Below are positions 36,948 through 44,913 of a stretch of DNA of 64,000 bases, piece after piece. Made by a program: the position numbers and the translations under genes. Each line of letters begins with the position of its first letter. Within the stretch, counting starts at the first letter, position 1. The notes under the pieces are model-generated. The model was not told the origin of the DNA, did not search any database, and worked only from the letters and a program-made list of their open reading frames with translations. The stretch covers positions 2,418,001 through 2,482,000 of the forward strand of contig OY970120.1 in NCBI GenBank assembly GCA_963705885.1. The letters are read 5' to 3'. The DNA is from MFD01275-c22 sp963705885 (GTDB taxonomy: Bacteria; Actinomycetota; Actinomycetes; JACCUZ01).

Positions 36948-37643
36948 TCAGACGACGACGCCGGCGCGCATGGCGACGACGACCATCTCGGCGCGGTCGC
37001 CGGTGCCGAGCTTGCGCGCGATGCGGGCGAGGTGGCTCTTGACGGTGAGGGCGGAGAGCCCGAGGGCCTCGCCGATCTCCTTGTTCGAGCGGCCGTCCGA
37101 CACCAGCTGGAGGACCTCGACCTCGCGGGCGGAGAGCCCGTCGGCCCCGACGAGCCGTGCGGCGCGGGGGCGCAGCGTGCCGGTCGCGGCGCGCGTGCTG
37201 CGGCTGGGCGCCGAGTGCCCGGCGGCGGCGCTGACGAGGAAGGCGCGCACCCCGCCGGCCAGCGCGGCGCGGACCGTGTAGGGGTCCTCGGCGTTGGACA
37301 GGACGACGCTGCGGCTCCAGCCGAGGGCCCGCAGCTCACGGAGCAGCGAGATGCCCGAGCCGTCGGGCAGGCCCACCTCCACCACGCACAGGTCGCGCTG
37401 GGCGGTGCCCTGGGCGCGGATGCGTGCCTCGGACAGGCTGGACGCCTCGACGACCTGCACGGCGCCGAGCGCGCGCAGCGTCCGCGCGAGCGACTCGCGC
37501 ACGAAGGGGCTCGCGACCACCACCATCGCCGTGAACCGGGCAGCGCGCGGCGACTGCGGTCCCTGGGGCGCGTTGCCGTGCCGTTCGACCAGTGCGGTCA
37601 CCGGGTCTCCCGATCCGTGCGAGATCTCTGTCACGGTGAGCAT
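36948..37643 (-). CDS. Atypical orphan response regulator (receiver-like + LuxR HTH)
   Basis: 231 residues from ATG 37643. A receiver-like domain (about 38-150) precedes a LuxR-type HTH (LSAREVEVLQLVSDGRSNKE, LGLSALTVKSHLARIARKLG). The phosphorylation pocket is altered: the acidic pair expected after beta1 is replaced by VVVASPFVRESLARTLRA, and the phospho-acceptor Asp is Glu in DLCVVEVGLPDGSG. No sensor kinase gene lies nearby. It is likely to act without phosphorylation. Targets unknown. Confidence 0.83.
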   Translation of the reverse strand: MLTVTEISHGSGDPVTALVERHGNAPQGPQSPRAARFTAMVVVASPFVRESLARTLRALGAVQVVEASSLSEARIRAQGTAQRDLCVVEVGLPDGSGISLLRELRALGWSRSVVLSNAEDPYTVRAALAGGVRAFLVSAAAGHSAPSRSTRAATGTLRPRAARLVGADGLSAREVEVLQLVSDGRSNKEIGEALGLSALTVKSHLARIARKLGTGDRAEMVVVAMRAGVVV

Positions 37644-37693
37644 CGGCGGGACGCCGCGGGACCTGTAGCCCCCGAGGGGTGACGCGGTGAGGC

Positions 37694-38290
37694 TCAGCGG
37701 CGGGAGCCGCGCCGGCGCACCGGCAGCGTCACGACACCCGGTGTGACCGGGGGGAGCCCCGCCGTGGTGCACAGCAGGTCGCACCACGCGAGGAGGTGGT
37801 CGCCGAACGCGTCGTCCAGGGGTGTCCAGGAGGCGCGGATCTCGATCTGGGCGTTCGACGGCTCGCCCGAGATGGCCCCGAAGCTCTCCGACGACACCCG
37901 TGTGACGGTGCCGCTCGCGGCGGCGAACGCGGCCGAGTGGGCGTCCAGGGCCTCGGTGAGCCAGGCCCAGCCGACCCCCGGCAGGAGCGGGTCGGCGGCC
38001 ATGTCGTGGTCGAGCTCGGCCCGGACGTACGTCACCACGCGGAAGGTGCCCTCCCACGCCTCGTGGCCCGCGGGGTCGTGCAGCAGCACGAGCCGCCCGG
38101 TGCCCAGCTCCACGTCGGGGTCGGCCGGGGAAGGGACGTCGGCGCTGAGGGCGACGGCGTGCGGCGCGAGCCGTTGCGGGGCGGGGGTCTCCTCGACGAC
38201 GACCTCCGGCCGGGGCACCGTGGCGCGCAGCGCGGCGAGGGCCCGGACGAACTCCTCGGGCGCGTCGTCGACCTCTCTGCGCGCGGCCAC
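37694..38290 (-). CDS. DUF3000 family protein
   Basis: 198 residues from GTG 38290, which has TACGCT 6 nt upstream. Sequence segments such as LVLLHDPAGHEAWEGTFRVV, TYVRAELDHDMAADPLLPGV and IEIRASWTPLDDAFGDHLLA match the actinobacterial DUF3000 family, whose function is unknown. The protein is soluble, acidic and has no signal peptide. It is divergent from the EamA transporter gene and lies upstream of the response regulator and RNase D-like genes on the same strand. Confidence 0.8.
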   Translation of the reverse strand: MAARREVDDAPEEFVRALAALRATVPRPEVVVEETPAPQRLAPHAVALSADVPSPADPDVELGTGRLVLLHDPAGHEAWEGTFRVVTYVRAELDHDMAADPLLPGVGWAWLTEALDAHSAAFAAASGTVTRVSSESFGAISGEPSNAQIEIRASWTPLDDAFGDHLLAWCDLLCTTAGLPPVTPGVVTLPVRRRGSRR

Positions 38291-38296
38291 CCGGGA

Positions 38297-38302
38297 AGCG
38301 TA
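38297..38302 (-). promoter_or_regulatory. -10-like hexamer TACGCT before the DUF3000 gene
   Basis: Minus-strand TACGCT lies 6 nt before GTG 38290, a leaderless-type arrangement. The divergent gene at 38416 has its own such hexamer. Confidence 0.55.
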
Positions 38303-38403
38303 CGGCCGGGACGCCTGTCGGGCCGGGAGGCGCGGCAGCAGCGCTCGCGTCCGGCGCGTCGGCGCCGTGGCGGACCGGGAGGTCGCGCCCGGCCACGGAC
38401 CCG

Positions 38404-38409
38404 TAGCCT
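38404..38409 (+). promoter_or_regulatory. -10-like hexamer TAGCCT before the EamA gene
   Basis: TAGCCT is followed by a 6-nt spacer and the GTG start at 38416. There is no ribosome-binding sequence in between. Confidence 0.55.
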
Positions 38410-38415
38410 CCCCGG

Positions 38416-39270
38416 GTGGCCGTCGTCCTCGCACTCCTCTCGAGCGTGCTGTGGGGTGCCTCCGACTTCCTGGGCGGCCTGCTCTCCCGGCGGCGCGCGG
38501 CCGCGCTGGTGGTCGGCGCGTCGCAGGCCGTCGGGCTCGTCGCGATCACGCTGGTCGCCCTCCCGTCCGGCGCGTTCGACGACCCCACGGGCTACCTGCC
38601 CTGGGCGGTGGGGGCCGGGCTGGCCGGGCTGGTCGGCCTCGTCTGCTTCTACGCGGCGCTGGCCTCCGGGACGATGGGCGTCGTCTCCCCGATCGCCGCC
38701 CTGGGCGTCGTGGTGCCGGTGCTCGTCGGGCTGGCGCGGGGCGAGCGGCCGGAGGTCGTCCAGCTCGTCGGGATCGCGGTCGCCATCGTCGGCGTCGTCC
38801 TCGCGAGCGGACCCGAGCTGGCCGGGCGGGCGGGGGCGCGTCCCGTCCTGCTGGCGGTGGTCGCGGCCCTGGGCTTCGGGCTGGCCCTGCTCTTCATCGC
38901 CGAGGGCAGCCGCAGCAGCACGCTGATGACGCTGGTGACGATGCGGGCGACCTCGGTCTCGGTCTCCGCGCTCGCCCTGGCCGTCGCGGTGCGCCGGGTC
39001 TCGGGCGGACGACTGGAGGGGCACCGGCTGCGGCTCGACCGCGCCGACCTGCCGCTGGTCGCCGTCATCGGGATCGGCGACGTCGGGGCCAACCTCGCCT
39101 TCGGGCTGGCCAGCACCCGCGACGACGTGAGCGTCGTGGCCGTCCTGGGCTCGCTCTACCCGGTGGTGACCGTGCTGCTGGCGCGGGTCGTGCTCCGCGA
39201 GCGGCTGGGGCCCGCGCAGACGGCCGGCGTGGCGCTGGCGCTGGGCGGCGTGGCCCTCATCGCCGGGTGA
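38416..39270 (+). CDS. EamA/DMT-family transporter
   Basis: 284 residues with ten hydrophobic segments in two tandem EamA halves (about 1-135 and 140-284). VVLALLSSVLWGASDFLGGL and GVVSPIAALGVVVPVLVGLA belong to the first, IGIGDVGANLAFGLASTRDD and VVAVLGSLYPVVTVLLARVV to the second. It probably exports or exchanges a metabolite; no substrate can be inferred. GTG 38416 appears leaderless. Confidence 0.86.
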   Translation: MAVVLALLSSVLWGASDFLGGLLSRRRAAALVVGASQAVGLVAITLVALPSGAFDDPTGYLPWAVGAGLAGLVGLVCFYAALASGTMGVVSPIAALGVVVPVLVGLARGERPEVVQLVGIAVAIVGVVLASGPELAGRAGARPVLLAVVAALGFGLALLFIAEGSRSSTLMTLVTMRATSVSVSALALAVAVRRVSGGRLEGHRLRLDRADLPLVAVIGIGDVGANLAFGLASTRDDVSVVAVLGSLYPVVTVLLARVVLRERLGPAQTAGVALALGGVALIAG

Positions 39271-39296
39271 CTGCCGGGGCCGTCGAGGACGCGTGA

Positions 39297-39302
39297 CACG
39301 AT
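39297..39302 (+). promoter_or_regulatory. -10-like hexamer CACGAT before hemE
   Basis: CACGAT lies 6 nt before the GTG at 39309. The last four bases match the GACGAT hexamers before the starts at 52835, 52900 and 58609. Confidence 0.45.
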
Positions 39303-39308
39303 CGGCCG

Positions 39309-40373
39309 GTGACCAGCCCAGCACCCGCTCTCGACGTCGCGACCCTGCAGGACTCGGCCTTCCTGCGCGCCTGCCGCCGCGAGCCGGTGCCGCACACCCC
39401 CGTCTGGTTCATGCGCCAGGCGGGGCGGTCGCTGCCGGAGTACCGCCGGGTCCGCGAGGGCGTCGGCATGCTCGAGGCCTGCGCCCGCCCGGACCTGGTC
39501 ACCGAGATCACCCTGCAGCCCGTGCGCCGGCACGGCGTCGACGCGGCCGTGCTCTTCAGCGACATCGTCGTCCCGCTCAAGGCGGTGGGGGTCGACCTCG
39601 ACATCAAGCCCGGGGTCGGTCCGGTCATCGCCCGGCCGATCCGCTCCGCCGCCGACCTCGACCAGCTGCGCCCCCTGGAGCCCGACGACGTGTCCTACGT
39701 CGCCGAGGCGGTGCGCGCGCTGGTGGGCGAGCTGGGCGCCACGCCGCTCGTCGGGTTCGCCGGGGCGCCGTTCACCCTCGCGTCCTACCTCGTCGAGGGC
39801 GGCCCGTCGCGCAACCACGAGCACACCAAGGCCCTGATGTACGGCGCGCCGCAGGTCTGGGACGAGCTGATGGCCCGCCTCGCGGCGATCGCCGCGGCCT
39901 TCCTGCACGTCCAGGTCGCGGCCGGGGCCTCGGCCGTGCAGCTGTTCGACTCGTGGGTCGGTGCGCTGCCCGCGACCGACTACGTCCGCCACGTGCAGCC
40001 GCACTCGGCCGCGGTGCTCGGCTCGCTCGAGCCGACCGGCGTCCCGCGCATCCACTTCGGCGTCGGCACGGGCGAGCTGCTGGGGCACATGGCCGAGGCC
40101 GGGGCCGACGTCATGGGCGTGGACTTCCGCCTGCCGCTGGACGAGGCCGTCCCCCGCATCGGCCCTGGTCGCGCCGTGCAGGGCAACCTCGACCCGGCCG
40201 TGCTGTTCGCGCCGTGGGAGGTGGTGGCCGAGCGCACCCGGGCCGTCCTGGCCGCTGGGCGGGCGGCACCCGGCCACGTGTTCAACCTCGGCCACGGCGT
40301 GATCCCCGACACCGACCCCGACGTCCTCACCCGGGTCGTCGAGCTCGTGCACGCGGAGACGTCGGCGGGCTGA
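39309..40373 (+). CDS. hemE: Uroporphyrinogen decarboxylase
   Basis: Converts uroporphyrinogen III to coproporphyrinogen III in heme biosynthesis. 354 residues from GTG 39309. The family signatures PVWFMRQAGRSLPEYR (with the substrate-binding Arg) and GFAGAPFTLASYLVEGG are present, as are AALFSDIVVPLKA-like AVLFSDIVVPLKAVGVDLDI and NLGHGVIPDTDPDVL. It is followed at 41494 by hemG/hemY and hemQ, with a convergent DUF4349 gene in between. Confidence 0.97.
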   Translation: MTSPAPALDVATLQDSAFLRACRREPVPHTPVWFMRQAGRSLPEYRRVREGVGMLEACARPDLVTEITLQPVRRHGVDAAVLFSDIVVPLKAVGVDLDIKPGVGPVIARPIRSAADLDQLRPLEPDDVSYVAEAVRALVGELGATPLVGFAGAPFTLASYLVEGGPSRNHEHTKALMYGAPQVWDELMARLAAIAAAFLHVQVAAGASAVQLFDSWVGALPATDYVRHVQPHSAAVLGSLEPTGVPRIHFGVGTGELLGHMAEAGADVMGVDFRLPLDEAVPRIGPGRAVQGNLDPAVLFAPWEVVAERTRAVLAAGRAAPGHVFNLGHGVIPDTDPDVLTRVVELVHAETSAG

Positions 40374-40387
40374 CCGGCTCCGCCGGC

Positions 40388-41368
40388 CTAGGCCTCCGTG
40401 GCGGCGGGCGGCGGGGAGGCGACGGCCGCCCGCCGCCGGCTACGGAGCAGCAGGTACGCGGGTGCGCCCAGCAGCGCCACCACCGCGGCGAAGGGCAGCA
40501 GCGCCCCGAGCACGGTCAGTCCCACGAGCGCGACCCCGACGAAGGCGTCCCAGCCGTTGCGCAGCCCGGTGAGGAAGCCGAGGTCGTCCTCCTCGGCAGG
40601 CTCGACGGCCTGGCCGGGCGCGACCAGCGACACCTCGATCGTGGCCAGGGCGGTGACGTCGTCGAGCCGGGCGAGCTGCGCCTGCAGCGACTCGAGGTCG
40701 GCCTCGCGGCGGGCCAGCTCGGCCTCGACCTGCACGACCTCGCCGATCGTGTCGGCCTCGCCGAGCAGCGTGCGCATCCGGTCGACGCTGCGCTGCTGCG
40801 AGCGGACCCGGCTGCTCGTGTCGGCGAGCTGGGTGGTCACGTCCTGGGCGCTGCGGCTGCGGCTGAGCTCGCGGCCCAGGCGACCGAGCCCGTCGAGGGT
40901 GGCCGCGAACTCGGTCGGGGGCACCCGCAGGGTCAGCTGCGCCTCCCCGGTGACGGGTCCCGACCGGGGCCGCGGGTCACGGGTGGTCTCCTGCGAGAAC
41001 ACGACCCCGTCGGCCTGCAGCGCGAGGTCCTCGGCACGGCCCGCCGCCCTGGCCACGTCCCGGACCCGGACGGTGATGCGGCCCCGGTAGACGATGTCGC
41101 GGTCACCCGGCAGCACCCGGGCGCTCGTCGAGTCGCCGTCACCGGCGGACCGCTCGTCCGTGCCGGTGCCGTCGGACCCGCCCTCGTCGGCCGGAGCCTC
41201 CGCGGCGGCGCTCCTGTCCTGGTTCGCCGCGCCGCCCGAGCTGTCCGACGCCGTCGTCGCGTCGTCGAGGCCGCCGCTGCAGCCGGCCAGCGCCACCGCC
41301 AGCGCGGTCGACGCCACGGCACCCGCGACGGCCCTCCGCCGGCCGCGTCCCCTCGTCGTCCCGCCCAT
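40388..41368 (-). CDS. DUF4349 lipoprotein
   Basis: 326 residues with a lipoprotein signal ending VALAGC (Cys30), then a Ser/Gly/Asp-rich linker. The DUF4349 core (about 85-270) has ITVRVRDVARAAGRAEDLAL, a long coiled-coil (LADTSSRVRSQQRSVDRMRT, ARREADLESLQAQLARLDDV) and a beta segment. A C-terminal membrane helix (VALVGLTVLGALLPFAAVVA) with an Arg-rich end follows. The protein is anchored at both ends of its extracellular part. Function unknown. Confidence 0.85.
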   Translation of the reverse strand: MGGTTRGRGRRRAVAGAVASTALAVALAGCSGGLDDATTASDSSGGAANQDRSAAAEAPADEGGSDGTGTDERSAGDGDSTSARVLPGDRDIVYRGRITVRVRDVARAAGRAEDLALQADGVVFSQETTRDPRPRSGPVTGEAQLTLRVPPTEFAATLDGLGRLGRELSRSRSAQDVTTQLADTSSRVRSQQRSVDRMRTLLGEADTIGEVVQVEAELARREADLESLQAQLARLDDVTALATIEVSLVAPGQAVEPAEEDDLGFLTGLRNGWDAFVGVALVGLTVLGALLPFAAVVALLGAPAYLLLRSRRRAAVASPPPAATEA

Positions 41369-41493
41369 CGTCGGCTCCTTCGCGTCGGTGACCTCCGCGC
41401 GTCGCGGGGGTCGAGGGTCGGACGGGACGGGCGGGCACCCGGTTCCGCCCCCTCGGTCGCGAACGGGTCACGATCGGTGCGAGGGTTGCGCCC

Positions 41494-42930
41494 ATGCCCG
41501 CACCCCGACACGTCGTGGTCGTCGGAGGCGGGATCTCGGGGCTGGCCGCGGCCTGGTTCCTGCACCGGGACGGTCCGCCCGGGCTGCGGGTGAGCGTGCT
41601 CGAGGGCAGCGACCGGCTGGGCGGGGCGCTGCGGAGCGGCGAGCTCGCGGGCGTACCCGTCGACCGGGGCGCCGAGGCGCTCCTGCTGCGCCGGCCGGAG
41701 GCGGTGGACCTCGCCCGCGCCGCCGGGCTGGGGGAGGACCTCGAGGACGCCGCCACCACGAGCGCCTCGGTGTGGTCACGCGGCGCCCTGCGCCCGCTGC
41801 CCGCCGGCACGGTCATGGGCGTCCCGGGGGACCTGCGCCGGCTGGCCCGGACCGGGCTGCTCACCGGCCGCGAGCTGAGCCGCATCCCGCTGGACGCCTG
41901 GCTCCCGCGCACCCGGATCGGCGAGGACGTCTCCGTCGGCCGCTACGTCACGGCCCGGGTGGGGCGCGCCGTCCTGGACCGGCTCGTCGAGCCGTTGCTG
42001 GGCGGGGTCTACGCCGGCCGCGCCGACGACCTGTCGCTCGAGGCAACCCTCCCGCAGCTCGCGCCGTACGTCCGCCACGAGCGGTCCCTGCTCGCCGCGG
42101 TCCGCGCGAGCCGCGTCGGCGCCCCCGCGGCCGACGGCGCGGTCTTCGGCGCCCCCCGGGGCGGTGTGGGCCGGCTGCCGCAGGCCGTGGCCCGGCTGTG
42201 CGGGGCACAGGTGAGGACGGGAGCGCCGGTGCGGGAGGTCGCGCGCACGCCGACCGGCTGGCGGCTCACGGTCGGACCAGCCTCCGGCCCCGAGCAGGTG
42301 CTGGCCGACGCCGTCGTCCTCGCGGTCCCGGCCGCGCCCGCCGCCCGGCTGCTGCGGGAGGTCGTCCCGGGGGCCGCGCGCGAGCTGGCGCAGGTGCGCA
42401 CCGCCTCCATGGCGGTCGTCGGCCTCGCCTTCGCCCGCAGGTCGTTCCCGACGCCGCCCGCCGGCTCGGGCTTCCTGGTCCCCCCGGTGGAAGGGCGCGC
42501 GGTGAAGGCCGTCACCTTCTCCTCGAACAAGTGGGGCTGGTCCCGCCGGGCGGCGCCCGGGCTGCTCGTCGTGCGCGCCTCGCTCGGGCGCGCGGGGGAG
42601 GAGGCGGTGCTCCAGCGCGACGACGCGGACCTGATCGACCTGGCCCTGGCCGACCTCACCGACCTCCTCGGCGCCACCGACCCGCCGGTGGACGCGCAGG
42701 TGACCCGCTGGGGCGGCGCGCTGCCGCAGTACGCGGTCGGCCACCGCGGCCGGGTGGAACGGGTGCGCGCGGCGGTGGCCGAGGTCCCCGGGATGGCGGT
42801 CTGCGGCGCGGCCTACGACGGGCTCGGCGTCCCCGCGTGCGTGGCGACCGCCGAGCGGGCCGCGCGCGAGGTGCTGCGACAATGGGCGGGTGACGGACCA
42901 GTCGACCCCGCGCCGGCCGAAGGCACGTGA
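41494..42930 (+). CDS. hemY: Protoporphyrinogen/coproporphyrinogen oxidase
   Basis: 478 residues, FAD-dependent. N-terminal dinucleotide motif HVVVVGGGISGLAAAWFLHR, then the amine-oxidase-like segment LEGSDRLGGALRSG and the C-terminal FAD motif in GMAVCGAAYDGLGVPACVAT. In actinobacteria with HemQ this enzyme usually makes coproporphyrin III from coproporphyrinogen III. Adjacent hemQ supports that reading. The 3' end overlaps hemQ by 41 bp. The older name hemG is also used. Confidence 0.93.
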   Translation: MPAPRHVVVVGGGISGLAAAWFLHRDGPPGLRVSVLEGSDRLGGALRSGELAGVPVDRGAEALLLRRPEAVDLARAAGLGEDLEDAATTSASVWSRGALRPLPAGTVMGVPGDLRRLARTGLLTGRELSRIPLDAWLPRTRIGEDVSVGRYVTARVGRAVLDRLVEPLLGGVYAGRADDLSLEATLPQLAPYVRHERSLLAAVRASRVGAPAADGAVFGAPRGGVGRLPQAVARLCGAQVRTGAPVREVARTPTGWRLTVGPASGPEQVLADAVVLAVPAAPAARLLREVVPGAARELAQVRTASMAVVGLAFARRSFPTPPAGSGFLVPPVEGRAVKAVTFSSNKWGWSRRAAPGLLVVRASLGRAGEEAVLQRDDADLIDLALADLTDLLGATDPPVDAQVTRWGGALPQYAVGHRGRVERVRAAVAEVPGMAVCGAAYDGLGVPACVATAERAAREVLRQWAGDGPVDPAPAEGT

Positions 42931-43597
42931 CCTCAACCAGGTCATCCGCTACACGATGTGGTCGGTGTTCCGCGTGCGCTCACCGCTCCCCGACGACCGG
43001 GCGGCCGCCGCCGCCGAGGTCGAGGACCTCTTCGGCCAGCTCGCGGCCAAGGACGTCGTGGTGCGCGGCGCCTACGACGTGGCCGGGCTGCGGGCCGACG
43101 CCGACCTCATGGTCTGGATGCACGCGCCGAGCTCCGACGACCTGCAGGAGGCGTACAACCGGTTCCGCCGGACCACGGTGGGTGCGGCGTGCGACGCGGT
43201 GTGGTCGGTCATGGCGCTGCACCGGCCGGCCGAGTTCAACAAGGGCCACGTCCCGGCGTTCCTCGCCGACGAGGACCCGGGCGACTACGTCTGCGTCTAC
43301 CCGTTCGTGCGGTCCTACGAGTGGTACCTCCTGCCCGACGAGGAGCGCCGCGAGATGCTCGCCGAGCACGGCCAGATGGCGCGCTCGTTCCCCGACGTGC
43401 GGGCCAACACGGTGTCCTCGTTCGCGCTGGGCGACTACGAGTGGCTGCTGGCCTTCGAGGCGCAGGAGCTGCACCGCATCGTCGACCTCATGCGCCACCT
43501 GCGCGCGTCGCAGGCCCGGCTGCACGTGCGCGAGGAGCTGCCCTTCTACACCGGTCGCCGCAAGCCGGTCAGCGAGCTCGTGGCGGGCCTCCCGTGA
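42890..43597 (+). CDS. hemQ: Coproheme decarboxylase HemQ (chlorite dismutase-like)
   Basis: Last step of the coproporphyrin-dependent heme route: oxidative decarboxylation of coproheme with peroxide. 235 residues from GTG 42890, inside the end of hemY. The actinobacterial HemQ segments are VIRYTMWSVFRVRSPLPDDR, HRPAEFNKGHVPAFLADEDP, and YPFVRSYEWYLLPDEERREM with the catalytic Tyr, then LAEHGQMARSFPDV with the axial His. The arrangement hemE ... hemY-hemQ gives most of the late pathway; a ferrochelatase is not in the window. Confidence 0.94.
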   Translation: MTDQSTPRRPKARDLNQVIRYTMWSVFRVRSPLPDDRAAAAAEVEDLFGQLAAKDVVVRGAYDVAGLRADADLMVWMHAPSSDDLQEAYNRFRRTTVGAACDAVWSVMALHRPAEFNKGHVPAFLADEDPGDYVCVYPFVRSYEWYLLPDEERREMLAEHGQMARSFPDVRANTVSSFALGDYEWLLAFEAQELHRIVDLMRHLRASQARLHVREELPFYTGRRKPVSELVAGLP

Positions 43598-43604
43598 GGC
43601 GCCC

Positions 43605-44456
43605 GTGAGCGCGTCGCCCCACGGCACGGACGGGCACGACCTCGACATGGACGTGCCCGAGACCGAGCCGGGGGTCCTCGACGCCGAGGCGCCCGCGGCC
43701 GTCCTCGACGACCGCGAGGTCCCGGCCGACGAGCGGCCGCTGCGCGGTCGCTGGCTGGCCGACGCGCTCGGCGCCCGCGCACGGCTCATCTCGGCGCTGC
43801 TCGCCGGGTCCCTGGCCTACGTCATCCTCGACATCGTCGTCGAGGGGCCGCTGACCCAGCTCGACATCGTCCTGCAGCGCTGGGACGGCGAGGCGTCGAC
43901 CCCTGAGCTGGCCGACGCGGCCTGGGCCTACGACAAGCTGGGGCAGCGCTCGGTCCTCGTGCCGATCCTGCTCGTGGTCGCCGGGGTCTTCGCCCGCCGG
44001 CACCGCACCTGGCGGCCGGTCGTGCTGGCGATGGTGTCCTTCCTCGTGCTCAACGTCGTCGTCGGCGCGATGAAGCTGCTCATCGGCCGCGCCGAGACCG
44101 AGACCGGCAGCCCCGACGTGTTCGCTGGCGGCGTCATCTTCCCGTCCGGGCACTCGTCGAACATGGTGCTCTCGGGCGGGCTGATCATCTACCTGTTCTG
44201 GCGCTACGCCGCCGACCCGCCGTTGCGCCGGCTCACGGTCGTCATCGCCGTCCTGACGTCGCTCACGATCGTCACGTCGCTGTTCATCGGCAGCCACTGG
44301 CTGACCGACCTCGTGGGCGGGGTGCTCGTCGGCGGGCTGCTGCTGCAGCTGGTGATCCTGTTCGACCGCGCGACGGCGCGCTACCGGCAGAACCCGCCGA
44401 CGCTGTTCGGGCGGCGGCTAACCCTGCTGACCCGGTTCGAGCCGGATCGACACTGA
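43605..44456 (+). CDS. PAP2-type membrane phosphatase
   Basis: 283 residues from GTG 43605. An acidic 50-residue N-terminal tail precedes about six membrane helices. The three phosphatase motifs are present as KLLIGRAETETGS (variant of KxxxxxxRP), FPSGHSSNMV, and FIGSHWLTDLVGG, with His and Asp of the catalytic relay. It likely dephosphorylates a lipid phosphate such as undecaprenyl or phosphatidate at the membrane. Its 3' end overlaps msrB by 39 bp in opposite orientation. Confidence 0.88.
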   Translation: MSASPHGTDGHDLDMDVPETEPGVLDAEAPAAVLDDREVPADERPLRGRWLADALGARARLISALLAGSLAYVILDIVVEGPLTQLDIVLQRWDGEASTPELADAAWAYDKLGQRSVLVPILLVVAGVFARRHRTWRPVVLAMVSFLVLNVVVGAMKLLIGRAETETGSPDVFAGGVIFPSGHSSNMVLSGGLIIYLFWRYAADPPLRRLTVVIAVLTSLTIVTSLFIGSHWLTDLVGGVLVGGLLLQLVILFDRATARYRQNPPTLFGRRLTLLTRFEPDRH

Positions 44457-44855
44457 GTTGATGCAGTAGCGGTCGCCCGTCGGCGTCTGCGGGGCGTCGT
44501 CGAAGACGTGGCCGAGGTGCGAGCCGCACCGCTTGCAGCGCACCTCGACGCGCTTCATGAGCAGCGAGCTGTCCTCGAGCAGCTCGACCGCGTCGCCCTC
44601 CTGCGGCTCGTAGAACGACGGCCAGCCGCAGTGGGAGTCGAACTTCGCCTCGCTGCGGAACAGCTCCTGCCCGCAGGCGCGGCAGCTGTAGACGCCGACG
44701 TCCTTGGTGTCGTTGTACTCGCCCGTGAAGGGTCGCTCGGTGCCCGCCTCGCGCAGCACGTGGTACTCCTGCGGGCTCAGCTCCTGGCGCCACTCCTCCT
44801 CGGTCCTGCTCACCTCGTAGGCGCGTGCCTGCTCGTCGCTCTTCTTCGAGAACAT
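44418..44855 (-). CDS. msrB: Peptide-methionine (R)-S-oxide reductase
   Basis: Reduces methionine-R-sulfoxide in proteins. 145 residues. Zinc site Cys pairs are SCRACGQELF and RCKRCGSHLGHVFDD, and the catalytic Cys lies in DRYCINSVSIRL. DSHCGWPSFYEP carries another conserved block. The start has TACTGT 6 nt upstream. The 3' end overlaps the PAP2 gene antisense by 39 bp, and the 5' end is divergent from the polymerase-domain gene. Confidence 0.95.
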   Translation of the reverse strand: MFSKKSDEQARAYEVSRTEEEWRQELSPQEYHVLREAGTERPFTGEYNDTKDVGVYSCRACGQELFRSEAKFDSHCGWPSFYEPQEGDAVELLEDSSLLMKRVEVRCKRCGSHLGHVFDDAPQTPTGDRYCINSVSIRLEPGQQG

Positions 44856-44861
44856 GACACG

Positions 44862-44867
44862 ACAGTA
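44862..44867 (-). promoter_or_regulatory. -10-like hexamer TACTGT before msrB
   Basis: Minus-strand TACTGT lies 6 nt before ATG 44855. The divergent gene at 44914 has TAGCGT at the same distance. Confidence 0.55.
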
Positions 44868-44901
44868 CGTCCTCGGCGCGCCGCGTTACGCCGCCGCTGG
44901 G

Positions 44902-44907
44902 TAGCGT
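44902..44907 (+). promoter_or_regulatory. -10-like hexamer TAGCGT before the LigD-type polymerase gene
   Basis: TAGCGT is followed by 6 nt and the ATG at 44914, a leaderless-type arrangement. Confidence 0.55.
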
Positions 44908-44913
44908 GCGGTC

